A stretch of DNA of 64,000 bases, taken from contig NC_133771.1 in assembly GCF_003597395.2 (NCBI RefSeq), forward strand, positions 51,814,831 through 51,878,830, in the 5' to 3' direction. Origin of the DNA: Chelonoidis abingdonii. Taxonomy: Eukaryota; Chordata; Testudines; Testudinidae. The notes beneath the pieces are model-generated. The model was not told where the DNA came from. It made no database searches and saw only the letters and a list, made by a program, of their open reading frames with translations. How positions within the stretch are numbered: position 1 is the stretch's first letter; each line of letters starts with the position of its first letter. This document shows positions 34,684 to 45,309 of this stretch, in pieces. Made by a program: the position numbers and the translations under genes.

Positions 34684-37135
34684 CTGTTGTTTCACTGTAT
34701 TTTGATGTTTGGCATGGTGACTTAGAGGAAGTGAATTGTAGCGCATAGTTAAATAAAACTATATACTGACTAAGATTGTAGAAATTCTACTGCAATTGTT
34801 ACTGTGTAAGAAGAAAAAATAATTTTCAAAAACTGAGAGTAAGGTCATACCTTTTAGTTATCTCACATCTGAAACCACTAACAGGAAAAAAATGTGATGC
34901 AAATTCAGATGTGTATTTTTAATGTTACATTTTTAGTTCTATTAAATCATCATAATATTTGTATAAAACCACAGCAAACTAGCAGTCAAAATGCAGGAGG
35001 TGGTTGTCAGCAAACTGAGGCTTACACACAGGTTGACTGAGACACACAATAGCAAGAGCATGCTGCAAGCAGGACAGCCTGCTTCTCCCAGCCAGAGACT
35101 GGGCTTAGCTCAGCAGACAAGAACTCATAAATCCTTGTGAGGAAAGATTAAAATCTAGGTATGGAGATGTGTGTGGGATTCTTTGTGTTAGTCTTCTGAG
35201 CTGTGTGCTACCTACCTTTGTTTTAAAGAAGCTATTTTTTGTGTCACTAATAAGTCATTGTCACAGGCTCCCAGAGCAAAAGGCTTACCGGTGCCAAAAT
35301 CGGTAGGACCTCTTGGGTAAACATGATTGGAAAACGCGAGCTGCAACCCAGAGATGCAGTCTGAGAGAGATTGTACCACTTGTTTTCACCAGAGGGAAGT
35401 GCACGGAGCCAGGCTTGTCAGCTGAGGGTAAACTCAAAGGGGATAAAAAGGGTTCTAAAGTAACTGTGATGCACAATTCCCTGAGCTATAAGTGTAGCAG
35501 TGATAAATGTATATGCATACTTAGTATCGGGAAACTTGGATTCTCTTTCATTAAATTTTTGAAAAGACAAATAATGGTGGCCCGTACCGTGTGAAAAACA
35601 GACTAGAAAAATCCATCCACTCGAAGGCATTCAAATATCTATCAGAATTTCTTGACAAATTAGGCTAATTGGAATGAAATTTCAAAATTGATAGTCTCAA
35701 AAGGTTGATTTCTAGATTTCTAGGTTTTTTTTTTTCCTGGGACATATGTCAGTCAAGATTTTTATATCCACTATAGAAATTATCATGCTGACATTTGATT
35801 TCCAGGGGACTGCTTTGGGAGGAATTGTTTTGCCAGTATCAAAGATATATCTTGAAAGATCATTTGCTGGTCAGAAATATACAACTGCAAGACAAGTACA
35901 GAAATAGCTTTAAGAGGCATACAAAGGGATAAAGAATAAAAAAGATGCTTGCTGGGCCAAGGGAAGGAAAGGCCAGAGGTACAGCAATTGGGAAAACAGT
36001 CAGATGAAGAACTGCCCGAAAGGGCCTCATAATTTAAGAAAAAAACCCAAAAAATTCCATCCCAAAAGAAACTGCAAATAATACTAAGAAAATTTAGGGA
36101 GAAAAAATGTTATTTTTAAAAGCACAAAACTCAACTAGAGAACTGTAGAAATCATAATACAGGGCTCCTGTTGGTTTGTAATGGCAGAAGAGTCACTAGG
36201 AAGAAATGAGGCACCAGACATTCAAAACTCTGTCTTTCAGAAGCAGAGTGAAGTATTGCTGTAACTTCTGCACAAAAGCCCCAAGTGAAAGACCATCAAA
36301 GTCACTGAGAGGCTTTCCACAGGCTAGAATCAGCTTTGGATCTGGCCTGTAAGGCAGAAATAAATCTCCATCAGAGGAGCCCTATAGAAAGAGCATTGTT
36401 AGTTAGCAAAGGATTTGAGTGTGTTCCACTTACCTATCATTTTGCTATTCTTATTATTTTATAACACTATCAGTTAGTGTGTCAACTTAACATACCAGTA
36501 AAAATGATGAACTCCTGTCCCTAAATTTAACTTAGAAAGTAAAACAGTCAGAGATAGTAATGGAAGATAGTGATTGAGAGGAAAAGAGTTAAAACAGTGC
36601 AAGATCTTCAGATATGCCTATTGTGTTGTTTACCACAGTTTATAACTATGCAGTGTTCCCATTTTATGATAAGAGAACAAAATATTTACCTAGAGTAACC
36701 ACTGATGGGCCCAGGAAAACATTAAGCAATTTGCATATATGAAAATTTGGCGTATGTTCCCCTGTTCTACAGTTATGTAGTAAATACTCCTTGAAATATT
36801 GGTCAAATCTAGCCTACTCTTTTATAGCCATGGAGTTACACTGAAAAAAAGAGGGGTGGCTAGACTGGGCAGATACCCCTATATGGCTCCACAACCTGAG
36901 GTAGGATTTCTTCTCAGAACCCCATACATCTGCCAAGTGCCAATTCCAGTTACTTGAGCAGGATGCTAGGGGCTGCATATGTTCCAAATAGGTGACATTC
37001 ACCTAGTGCAGAGGATCCACACAAGGGCCTCTGAATCACTTGAGCCCTTCCTTAACATGGCCTTTAAATTGTGTCTGGGTCACAGTTTAGGCCCCCTGCA
37101 TTATGGTGAAATTCATCATAAGAAGATGCATAAAA
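34684..37135. other. Intronic sequence, nothing firmly recognised
   Basis: AT-rich, with a possible old repeat at 34990-35480 of unknown family. No coding exon was identified. Confidence 0.4.
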
Positions 37136-37246
37136 GGATGTGTAGTGAGGAGGCCTCACTCCCTGCTGTGTCTGAGAGGGACAAGCCAGAACAGGCGTGG
37201 CAGTGGGCGGAGCCACCCCCACCTGTCCCTGCCCCCTGGAAGTCAA

Positions 37247-37270
37247 GGGGCGGGATAGGAAGTATAAAAG
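37247..37270 (+). promoter_or_regulatory. LTR core promoter: GC box and TATA box
   Basis: GGGGCGGG at 37247-37254 lies 8 bases before TATAAAAG at 37263-37270, and GC-rich transcribed-type sequence follows. This suggests + strand polarity for the solo LTR. Activity is unknown. Confidence 0.55.
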
Positions 37271-37347
37271 CCCGGCCCCGGCGCTCAGTTAGAAGGAGGC
37301 TGCCGGAGAGGACAGATGCTGGTGCCCGAGCTCCTGCTGAGCCCAGC

Positions 37348-37530
37348 CTGCCCTGTGCTCGGTACCTGGAGGAGCGCTGGCCTGACGTGCCCCGTGCTCG
37401 GTACCCGGAGGAGCTGCCTGAGCTTCCCTACGCCTGGCACCTAGAAGAGCTGCCTGTGCCACCCCATACCTGGTACAGAGAGGAATGGCCTGGAGTTCCC
37501 GATGCCCGGTATCCTGAGGAGCCCATGGTC
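37348..37530. repeat. Minisatellite of about 39-bp units inside the solo LTR
   Basis: About five units, each with a CGGTAC(C)GGAGGAG-like core: GTGCTCGGTACCTGGAGGAG at about 37357, GTGCTCGGTACCCGGAGGAG at about 37395, then more diverged copies at 37434, 37470 and 37505. In the + frame this gives a 12-13-residue theme ([13 protein letters not shown] and variants), but the region is an LTR, so I do not call a protein. Confidence 0.7.
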
Positions 37531-37605
37531 TGGGACCCAGCGGATGGCACCGGCGGATGGCAGGTACCCAGTGAGGGGGAGATTGGAGGTAGCCCAGGGG
37601 CAGCC
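37481..37605 (+). repeat. 125-bp flanking duplication, left copy
   Basis: It starts AGGAATGGCCTGGAGTTCCC and ends GGGGCAGCC directly before the Gypsy LTR head at 37606. It recurs at 42657-42781 on the other side of the insertion with 7 mismatches and no indels (94%). Confidence 0.95.
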
Positions 37606-37712
37606 TGTCATAAATAGATAGCTAAGGGTTAATGTTTCTTTTACCTGTAAAGGGTTAACAAAGGGAACCAAACACCTGACCAGAGGACCAATCAGGAAAC
37701 TGGATTTTTCTT
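37606..37712 (+). mobile_element. Gypsy LTR head, + orientation
   Basis: It starts TGTCATAAATAGATAGC and follows the LTR at 8261 for about 107 bases, to GGAAACTGGATTTTTC. It then switches abruptly to the minus-strand leader/gag of the same family. The head therefore points opposite to everything up to 42656. Confidence 0.8.
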
Positions 37713-38444
37713 TTGTCTGTTCCTCAGCTATGAGAAGGTTCTTCTCTTCTTCTTCTGTGAGCTGATCTGTGGCTTTTGATTCTCTTTTATGGGCTGCTCA
37801 TTGGCTTTTTTTGCCCTTAAGTTCATCCGTCTCTACGTTCTTTTCGTTGTCTATGGCTTGTTGCATCTTTTCCTTTTCAGGCTTTCCTTGGAATTCATGG
37901 TTCTGTTTCTGTAGGGTGCCTCTGGTGGTATTGTCTGATGCTGGCTCTCTGTGTCTCCCTGGCAACAATGCCTAACACTTGTCCTTTTTTCTTTTTTGGC
38001 TACTCTTGTACTAGAAAACCAGTTTATTTGCATGTGTGTACTGCTGGGTACTTATTCCAATTGGATTATATTGCTTACAATAGCCCTTTTGTCAACCTGT
38101 AATAGCTCCTTGCTTAAATGCAGCACCAAAAGCAGCAGAAATTTTTTTCTCTCTGGCTCCTTTAAAACCAAACCTTTCTCTCTGTAAAAGCCTAGCAGAG
38201 AAAAGAAAATAATATCTATGGCTTCTGGATTCTTACTTCCACCGCTAGCCACCATATAATAAGCATCTTTCCAATCTTGACCTTAGCGTCCAAATCTGGG
38301 TGCCTAGCATGAACTCTCAGCTTAATTACCAGCTTGGATCTTATTCGCTGCCACCAGACAGGATTGTAGCGCTCCTCGCTCTGTCCCCCCAAACTTTCGC
38401 TGGGGCCCAAACTCAGAGGTCCTGTCTTACCACAAGGAAATAAC
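37713..38444 (-). mobile_element. Gypsy LTR 3' part, leader and gag start, minus strand
   Basis: On the minus strand: the LTR interior and end (38444 to about 38255; GGTGGCAGCG, then AATTAAGCTGAGAG), the leader with GGTTTTAAAGGAGCC at about 38175-38155, and an A-rich gag start (DQLTEEEEKNLLIAEEQTKE, about 37770-37715). The same leader lies at 9200-9750 and in the right palindrome arm. The first 650 or so bases of this LTR are missing; RNase H sequence runs directly into mid-LTR at about 38444. Confidence 0.7.
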
Positions 38445-38860
38445 CCACTTCAGAGTGCATCAGCTACTTGTTAGAGCTCCTGAATGTGTTGAATTTCAAA
38501 TCAAATCTGGAGAGCTAATCCAACGAAAGTTCTTTGTTGTTCCTTTGGCTGTATGAGACCACTTTAGCGCAGCATGGTCAGTTTGTATGATGACTGCCGT
38601 CCCAAACGTATGGTGTAGCTTTTCCAGGCGTCACACAATGGCATAGATTCCTTTTTACTGACTGACCAGTGGCTTTCCTCTCAGATAGTTTTTTGCTGAG
38701 AACACGACAGGATGGAAGTTCTGATCCGTCCTTCCTGATGAGAACTGCTCCTATACCACGCTCAATGCATCGGTGGTTACTAGGAATGGTTTGTCAAAGT
38801 CTGGGCCTTAGCACAGGGTCAGACGTGAGCGTCGCCTTCAGTTGGGTAAAGGCTTCCTGA
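38445..38860 (-). pseudogene. Ty3/Gypsy RNase H domain, broken
   Basis: Minus-strand pieces in order: DFDKPFLVTTDA (first catalytic Asp), FHPVVFSAKNY, YAIV, QTDHAALKW (catalytic Asp of the TDH motif), and VADAL at about 38450, the usual end of RT-RNase H. Several frameshifts are present. It directly follows the RT on the minus strand. Confidence 0.8.
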
Positions 38861-39720
38861 CATTATCATGTCATTTAACTGTAGTCGGCTGGGTCTCTTG
38901 GTCAGGTCGGTTAGTGGTGCGCGATTTGGCTGAGTGTGGTACAAATCGCCTGTAGTTCCCGCAGCTAAGAAGGTTGGACCTGTTTCTTTGACTTTGGACA
39001 GCACTTGTGGATAGCATCCACCTTGCTGTAGGGGTTATGGTTCTCAACCCACCTGGTGTCCAGGTAAGTCACTCTGTTTTGGCCTTTTGACACTTTTGGC
39101 TCTTACAGTTAGTCTGCTGCCTGATGCGCTCAAAGACCTTTCCAGGTGTACTAGGTTTCGGGCCGGAGTCTGAAAAAATGGCCACATCATCGAGGTAGGC
39201 ACTGCATATTCTTCCAGTCCTGCTAGCAGACATCTACTAGCTCTGGAAGTGGTGGGTACATTTCGCAGCCGAAAGGAAGTACATTAAATTCATACACCCC
39301 TGCATGGGTGACGAATGCTGACCATTCTTGGCAGGTTCATCTAGCAGTATTGCCAGTACCCTTGGTTAAGTCTATGGCTGAGAACTGGGCATGTCCCGAC
39401 TTTCCATAGCTCATCGGTGCGTGGCATTGGATAGTTGTCTGACGAGTTACGCATTTAGCTTACGGTGTCACGCAAAAGCGTATTTCCCCATCTGGTTTGG
39501 GTATCAGAACCACTGGAGAGCTCCATGCACTGGTAGATGAGTGTATGATACCCTCTGTAGCATGTTCTGGATCTCCCATTATAGCAGCTTGGCGTGAGGA
39601 GACACCTGTGGGTTGGTTGTTCTAATTGGTGAGCATTACCTGTGTCAATGGAGTGGTATGCCTGTTCGGTCCGTTGGAGTGGCTGAAACAAGGGGCGAAG
39701 CTAGTGCACAGCTCCTTGAT
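38861..39720 (-). pseudogene. Ty3/Gypsy reverse transcriptase domain, broken
   Basis: Minus strand, in order: IDTG at about 39660 (segment before the fingers), [18 protein letters not shown] (39515-39462), NYPMPR at about 39435, a QGYW remnant near 39355, the catalytic YLDDV motif at 39199-39185, then YRRFVPH at about 38955. Stops and frameshifts separate the blocks. Upstream it is continuous with the integrase C-terminus, so integrase precedes RT. Confidence 0.88.
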
Positions 39721-40744
39721 TTGTTGCGCTGCAGACGTTCCAGGTGGTTGAAGGTTCACCTCTTCCATGCCCCGTCTTTTTTCCGTCGTAGTAGACCATC
39801 AGCCACTCAGCGTTCATCTCTCCCTGGACTGTAAACTGACACCTGTAGTCTCTGGAAAAAAGGGCTTGAGAGAATTAACATGTACTCTGGGTTTAGTGAG
39901 GAATTGGAAATGCTATGAGGTAGTTAACAGCTCCAGGCGCTCTTGGACGTGAATGGCCCTCCATGATGTTCCATCTTATGGCTGCTGTCCTTAAGACCAT
40001 AACTGGTCTCCTACCTTGAAGGAACGTTCTCTGGTATGTTTATAATACAGGCCTTTTGCTCTCCTGGTATCCTTAGGTTTTCTCTAGCAAGGCTAAAGAA
40101 TGTCGAGGGTGTTTTGTAGGTTGCTTCAAAAGTCCAGATGTTAGTTTCCTGGAGAGGGTGTAAACCCTCCATGTTGCTTCACCAACTGTAATGGCCCTTA
40201 ACCTGTGGCCATACACAAGTTCAGGTGAAACCTAAACTGGGATGTGGTACCCCTGTAGCAAGAGCAACTGCTGCAACACTAGGTCCTCATTTGGAGTATT
40301 CATTCATGATTATGGATCATGGCCCCAAAGTTCCATTAAACCTTTCCACAGGCATTGGTTTGATGGTGGTAGGGGTGGCAACCAAGTGATTCACCCATGA
40401 GTTCCCACAGGTCTTTTCATGGTGCCTGCCAGGAAATTAGATCCTGAATCTGTAAGGATATCGGAGGGCAACCTACCTGGCAAAATGTTGTTAGAGCCTG
40501 GCACAAGCTTTAGCCTGGTGTTGCCTAGAGCTACTGCTTCCGGCATCGGGTAGCAAAGTCCACGAAAGTCAGTATGTACTGCTTTCTCGGCGTCTTTCTT
40601 GGAACGACCCAGAAATCCACAGCTACTCGCTGAAATGGGACCTCTTATGGGGAGTGGCTGGAGAGGGCATTGACCAGATCTTGGGCTTTCCCACTGTTTG
40701 GCACACCTCACAAGACCGGACATACTGGCAACTTCCTTGTCCAT
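39721..40744 (-). pseudogene. Ty3/Gypsy integrase, broken
   Basis: Minus strand: RCAKQW (end of the zinc finger, about 40700), a core start matching 14966-15150 (the first acidic residue lies in a frameshifted VAVDF at about 40620), ILTDSGSNFLAGTMK (second acidic residue, 40470-40420), the QTNA/ERFNGTL segment split across a frameshift at about 40340 (third acidic residue), and a C-terminal GPF-type module, VQERLE, RVHVNSLKPFF at about 39950-39865. It is not translatable as one chain. Confidence 0.85.
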
Positions 40745-40912
40745 CCCTCCAAGGACTTCTCCATCTGTCCTTGGTTCTGTTCCCCAGCATGGCCACTGGG
40801 ATGATAATGGGCTAAGCTTAAGAGCTTCCCCGGTACTTAGTTGGAACTTCCAACTGTTTTGCGGCTGCCATTCTCTCTGGTGTCCACCAGAAAGAATTTC
40901 CTTGTATAAAGT

Positions 40913-41600
40913 CCTTGGTCTATAACAAACCGGATCGGTTAGAAGAGCTGAGAGGCGGTGGGTGCTTCCGTGCCGCCACCCAAGCTTCTGAGGCTGTCAT
41001 CTGTTCCTGCTCAGTCTGGAACTGTTCCCTTGAGGCTGGAGACACAGTTCTTCCTCAGACTGTGGACTTGGGCTTGGTCCTCTGGAAGCGATGTAGTGAT
41101 GGGGTTGTTTCCGTTGCGGTGACGCTGTCCGTGGTGCACCGTGTGTATTCAGGCTCTGGCTGAGCCTCTTCGGTATGGTTGTCTGTTGCTTGCCAGTTCA
41201 GGCTCGGTGGCCCATCTGGCGTTGAGGTTGAAGATGTGGTTGCATTGCTGGTGCTGGTGCTGGTTGCTGTTCCAGTTCCAGGCCTGGGACTGGAGGTGCT
41301 GTGGCTGGTTCAGCGTTGGCATGGGATCTGGGTCCACTACCTGTCTGGGTCTCTGGTAACAGAGGTTCCCTGTGGACGGCTCAGGAACAGGAATGGGCTG
41401 GAAATTGCCTGTTTGGCTGCGTGTAACCATTCCACTCCTCTTGGCCCGCTTCACTGGTTGGCCATCTTCCCCCATGCATGGGATGGAATAATTGTCATAG
41501 ACTGCAAAAGTCACGTTCTGACCAGCCTTTGTACTGGACAGGCAGTTCAGCTGTAGGCAAGTCTACAGCTTGACATGAAGGGGTAAATGGTCCTTTAGCC
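40913..41600 (-). pseudogene. Ty3/Gypsy protease-adjacent pol region
   Basis: It matches 10955-11661 (left arm) by order and sequence. On the minus strand QYKGWSE, AVYDNYS and GEDGQPVKRAKRSGM are readable at about 41540-41430, resembling the C-terminal part of a retropepsin followed by a basic linker (the G.D position of the G(R/E)D motif is visible). The assignment as protease rests on position between gag and integrase as much as on sequence. Confidence 0.55.
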
Positions 41601-42324
41601 TTTGGTTGATGAGTTTGGGATCACGAAGGATTGGTGGATAGCCGACACTTGTGCCACGTGGTCTCTCCACGCGGTATCTTCTTTCCGCCCACTCTCATAA
41701 TTTCCCTTCACTCCCAAGGGACTTGAGGAATCTGGGCCTGGGATCTTTGTGTGATGGTGGTGTAATGACTTGCACCCAGGTAGGGTTCTTTGGGCAGTTG
41801 GCTTTATATGTCACGATTCATTACATTATAGCATCTTCCAGCTAACTGGTCAGTGGGTCGAGGTTGAGTATTGGAGACTGGTCGGTGGAAAAACGTGTCT
41901 GTGCTTTCTTGGGTGTAGGTGAGGTCTTGGGTTTGCCATCGGTTGTAGGGTTTATGTCAGTGTGCCCTGGGTACTCATTCTTCCTTGACAGTAGTTTCTT
42001 GCTTTCTGCCACTTCCATCCACTTTGGCTCCAATCTCCCCGCCTCGTGCAGTGGATTTTTGGGTTTTCCATCTTGTATGTACCGTGTTATGTCCTCAGGA
42101 ACCATCCAAGAACTGCTCCATTTGTATGAGGAGTGCAGTTCGTCAATGGATTGAACATTGGTTCCTGATATCCGGCCTTATAATTCTTTCCAAGGTAGTA
42201 TAGCGCAGTGTTTCGGGAAATGACCCATCTGGTTTCCACTTTTGGGTTCTGAAACGCCAACGGGCATGATCCGGGGTTATCCCCATTCTGTATCTGGCCT
42301 TGGTTTGAAACAGTTTATAATCGT

Positions 42325-42656
42325 TCATTTGGTCCTTTGGCATTTCAGCCGCCACTCTGCTAAGGGTCCACTGAGGTGTGACCTCAGCTCTAGCATGTAC
42401 TGGTCTTCAGGGACGCTGTACCCAATGCAGGCTCTTTCAAAATTTTCTAAGAAGGCCTCAGTGTCATCACCTGCCTTGTAGTTGGGAAATTTCTTGTGCG
42501 GTTGAACAACAACTGGCGACGGGGGGTTAGCATTGGCTGGAGTATGTTGTGTAGCCTGCGCTACTTCTAGTTCATGCTTTCTCTGTTTGTCCCTCTCTTC
42601 ACTTTCTTGGTGGTGTTTCTCCCTCTGGAGTTCTATCTGTCTTCTGTGGGCTGCAT
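42325..42656 (-). pseudogene. Ty3/Gypsy gag fragment
   Basis: Open on the minus strand: AAHRRQIELQREKHHQESEE (charged coiled-coil-like), then FPNYKAGDDTEAFLENFERA, PEDQYMLELRSHLSGPLAEW and RLKCQ. This is a capsid-type gag. It lacks a start: at 42656 the frame runs into the flanking solo LTR, so the gag N-terminus is cut. The missing N-terminal part is represented instead at 37713-37860. Confidence 0.85.
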
Positions 42657-42781
42657 AGGAATGGCCTGGAGTTCCCGACGCCCGGTATCCTGAGGAGCCC
42701 ATGGTCTGGGACCCACCGGATGGCGCTGGCAAATGGCAGGTACCCAGTGAGGGGGAGATTGGAGGTAGCCCGGGGGCAGCC
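42657..42781 (+). repeat. 125-bp flanking duplication, right copy
   Basis: Same start and end words as 37481-37605. The 7 differences are point changes only. The solo LTR continues from here. Confidence 0.95.
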
Positions 42782-43127
42782 AACCCCAGTCAGGCTGCAG
42801 ATTCACCTGAGCCTATGTCAGTGTGTTGCGGTCAGGATCCCCACTGACCGTCAGCGGTGATAGCTGCTACTAGGGCCCTGGGCTGGAACGCAGTGGAGTG
42901 GAAGGGCCTGCGTTCCCCCTGCCACCCTTCCAAGGGTTGCAGATTCTCCCCTCCCCCTGGCCTGAGGAGGCCATTCAGACTGGTTGTTTGCTCAGCCCCT
43001 CCTGAAGGGCCTGAGCCCCTGAATTGCTTGCTGCCCCGCCCTGAGCCAGGGCCTGGGCTTTATACACCTGAACTGCTTATTGCCCTGCCATGCCCCAGGG
43101 CCTGGGCTTCTAGACTGTTTGTTTGTT

Positions 43128-43440
43128 TGCTCAGCCCTGCAGCAGAGGGCCTGAGCTTTGCCAGTGCGTTTGATGCCCCGTCCAAACCTAGGGCCGGGCC
43201 CCTAATTAACTGTGTACTATTGCTCAGCCCTGCAGCAGAGGGCCTGAGCTTTGCCAGTGTGTTTGGTGCCCCGCCCAAACCTAGGGCTGGGCCCCTAATT
43301 AACTGTGTATTGTTGCTCAGCCCAGAGACAAAGGGCCTGAGCTCCCAACTGACTGTATACCGTTGCTCAGGCTTGCAGCAGAAGGCCTGAGTTCCTAATT
43401 AACTGTGTGTTGTTGCTCCGCCTTGCCGCAGGAGGCCAGA
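43128..43440. repeat. GC-rich tandem repeat in the solo LTR
   Basis: Two 92-base units start TTGCTCAGCCCTGCAGCAG (43128 and 43220). Shorter units of about 50-60 bases follow, each with GTTGCTC.GC and GGCCTGAG and most with AACTGTGT or a variant. This is typical LTR-internal repetition. Confidence 0.85.
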
Positions 43441-43630
43441 GCCCCAAGTGACCGTGCATTGTCGCTCAGCCTGGAAGCAAAGGGCAGGACCCAGGCCGAC
43501 AGAGTGTGGTGAGCCGGCGTTGCTCCCCTCTGCCCTCAGGGAGGGTTGAGCCTCGGTCCCACCCTTCTACAGGATGCGGTACAAAAATATAAACAAATGC
43601 CACACTAACAATAAAACAGTAATGAAAAAG

Positions 43631-43660
<30 letters not shown>
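43631..43660. repeat. (TG)n microsatellite
   Basis: About 14 TG units, directly visible. Confidence 0.95.
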
Positions 43661-43661
<1 letters not shown>

Positions 43662-44665
43662 AAGAGAGAATATAAATATATTTGGCAGGGGGTAATGATG
43701 AGAAAATGGATATTAATAATTTAGTCCAGCAATTTAATGTATGCTATAGTTAATGTGGAAACAATAGTTTTGTTTCTATAATTCTAAACATAGCACTAAT
43801 AGGCCCTGATCACTCCCAAACCACATGATCATGAAACTTGTTCCTGTATGCCCACATTTTCGGAAAAGCTCAGCTGTCCTCTAGACACCCAAATGAAATG
43901 GTCATATTTACAAAAGTGCTCAGCATGCAGTACCTCCCATTTTTTAAAAGGGGAGCTGCTGGCTGCTGAGCATATTTGAAAATCTAACCACTTCATTTCG
44001 GTGTCTAGATGGGTGGGAGCTGAGGTTCTCTGAAAATCTTGCCTGGCCCATGTATTTTTATCAGATCAGCACTTCTTCAAAAACAAGAATGGCTTAGTGG
44101 TTTGTAAACATTTAACAAGCAGAGAGAAACTGTTAAAACAATAGAAACCCAAACACATTCTGTTGTACATAAACTGAACCTTTCCTTGCTAGGCTAATTA
44201 GTCTTTAGCTTAGCTCAGACACCACTTCAGAATCAAAGAATCAGCTTGTATTTCTCCACAATCCCTCTGTTTCTCCCAGAGTCTCTTCTCTGTCTGTCAG
44301 GCTACTTTTATCAGAACCAGACTCTGGAAAGGCAGCCACCACATCCCTCGGCCCGTGCTGCTTCCCTCAGCCCCCATTGGCCTGAGACAGCAAACCGAGG
44401 CCAGTAGGAGCTGCGATTGGCCAAACCTGCAGATGCTGCAGTAAACAAACTGGCCCAGCCCACTAGGGGCTTTCACTGACATGTTGGGTGCCAAAGGTTG
44501 CCGATCCCTGATCCAGATGCTTTAAGAAGTGGTTTTGGTGGTTCCCTTATGTCTGATTCAGTGAAGTATAGCACAATAGCTATATGTAGTGTTATGGAGC
44601 ATGGTGCTTTTTTGAATGTGATTTAAAACCAAGGCTCTGACCACTTTAAGGTATTAATGATCGAT
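43661..44665. other. Intronic sequence, nothing firmly recognised
   Basis: AT-rich to about 44300, then 44330-44500 is more GC-rich and may be repeat-derived. No exon was identified. Confidence 0.4.
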
Positions 44666-44826
44666 GAGAGGCCAGGTGGGTGACGTAATATTTTTTATTG
44701 GACCTACTTCTGTTGATGAAAGACAAATTTTCGAGCTCTGAAGAAGAGCTCTGTGGAGCTTGAAAGCTTGTCTGATGAACAGAAGTTGGTCTGATAAAAG
44801 GTATTTCCTCACCTACCTTGTCTCTC
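44666..44826. repeat. Foldback (hairpin) repeat
   Basis: The left arm at about 44666-44738 and right arm at about 44752-44826 are inverted copies at roughly 80% identity (shared ACTTCTGTT, GACAA and AGCTC blocks), joined by a short loop rich in AAGAAGAGCTC. A single arm plus tail of the same family lies at 57239-57380. Confidence 0.75.
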
Positions 44827-45309
44827 TCATATCTTGGTACCAACATGGCTACAACAACACTGCAAACTTTAAAGAAAAAATGTTTCCTGTTTGTGTTCTC
44901 GTCAAACTTAAATTCAGGGCTTTCTAAATTTTCTTGTAGTTTGATTGAATAAGTTAATATCCATTACGTTCCCTTAACCTTGTAGAGTCAGACTTTTGAT
45001 CGTCAAGTAAGAATTCAGGAGAAAGTTCCAGCTTTCTACTTAACTACTTATCTCTAAAATGCCATCTGTGAACAGGGAATTGTATTCTACATGGAGGGTG
45101 AAATTTATCTCTGTGCAAAGGGCCAACAAAAGGCCTCTGCGTCCAATTAACTCCCACAGGCCTAGGGCTGACCCTCTGTATAGGGATGATTTTCAGAGCT
45201 AGATTAAAACAATCCAGGACCCTAACTATACCTGCATAAGCTTGCCTCCTTCTTGACTCTCTCCTCTGTGCTATGGTCCTACCTCTCCTTGGAGTCAAGA
45301 GCTACCCAC

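Larger units (their letters stand above)
37141..43571 (+). mobile_element. Solo LTR split by a nested Gypsy block
   Basis: The borders TGTAGTGAGGAGGCC and CCCTTCTACA give TG...CA, and GGATG flanks both sides (37136-37140 and 43572-43576), a 5-bp target duplication. With the nested block (37606-42656) and one copy of the 125-base flanking duplication removed, about 1.26 kb remains, an ordinary LTR length. It has a TATA box (37263) in its left part and minisatellites on both sides of the insertion. A long open frame over 37190-37605 is repeat-driven. Confidence 0.75.

Noticed and set aside
36979..37617. A 212-codon + strand open frame with an upstream TATA box
   Set aside because: It spans the border of the solo LTR and ends in the Gypsy LTR head; the periodic peptide follows from the 39-base minisatellite.
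42857..43390. A 177-codon + strand open frame with repeated LLSPAAEGLSF segments
   Set aside because: Produced by the LTR tandem units, with no flanking splice sites or domain.
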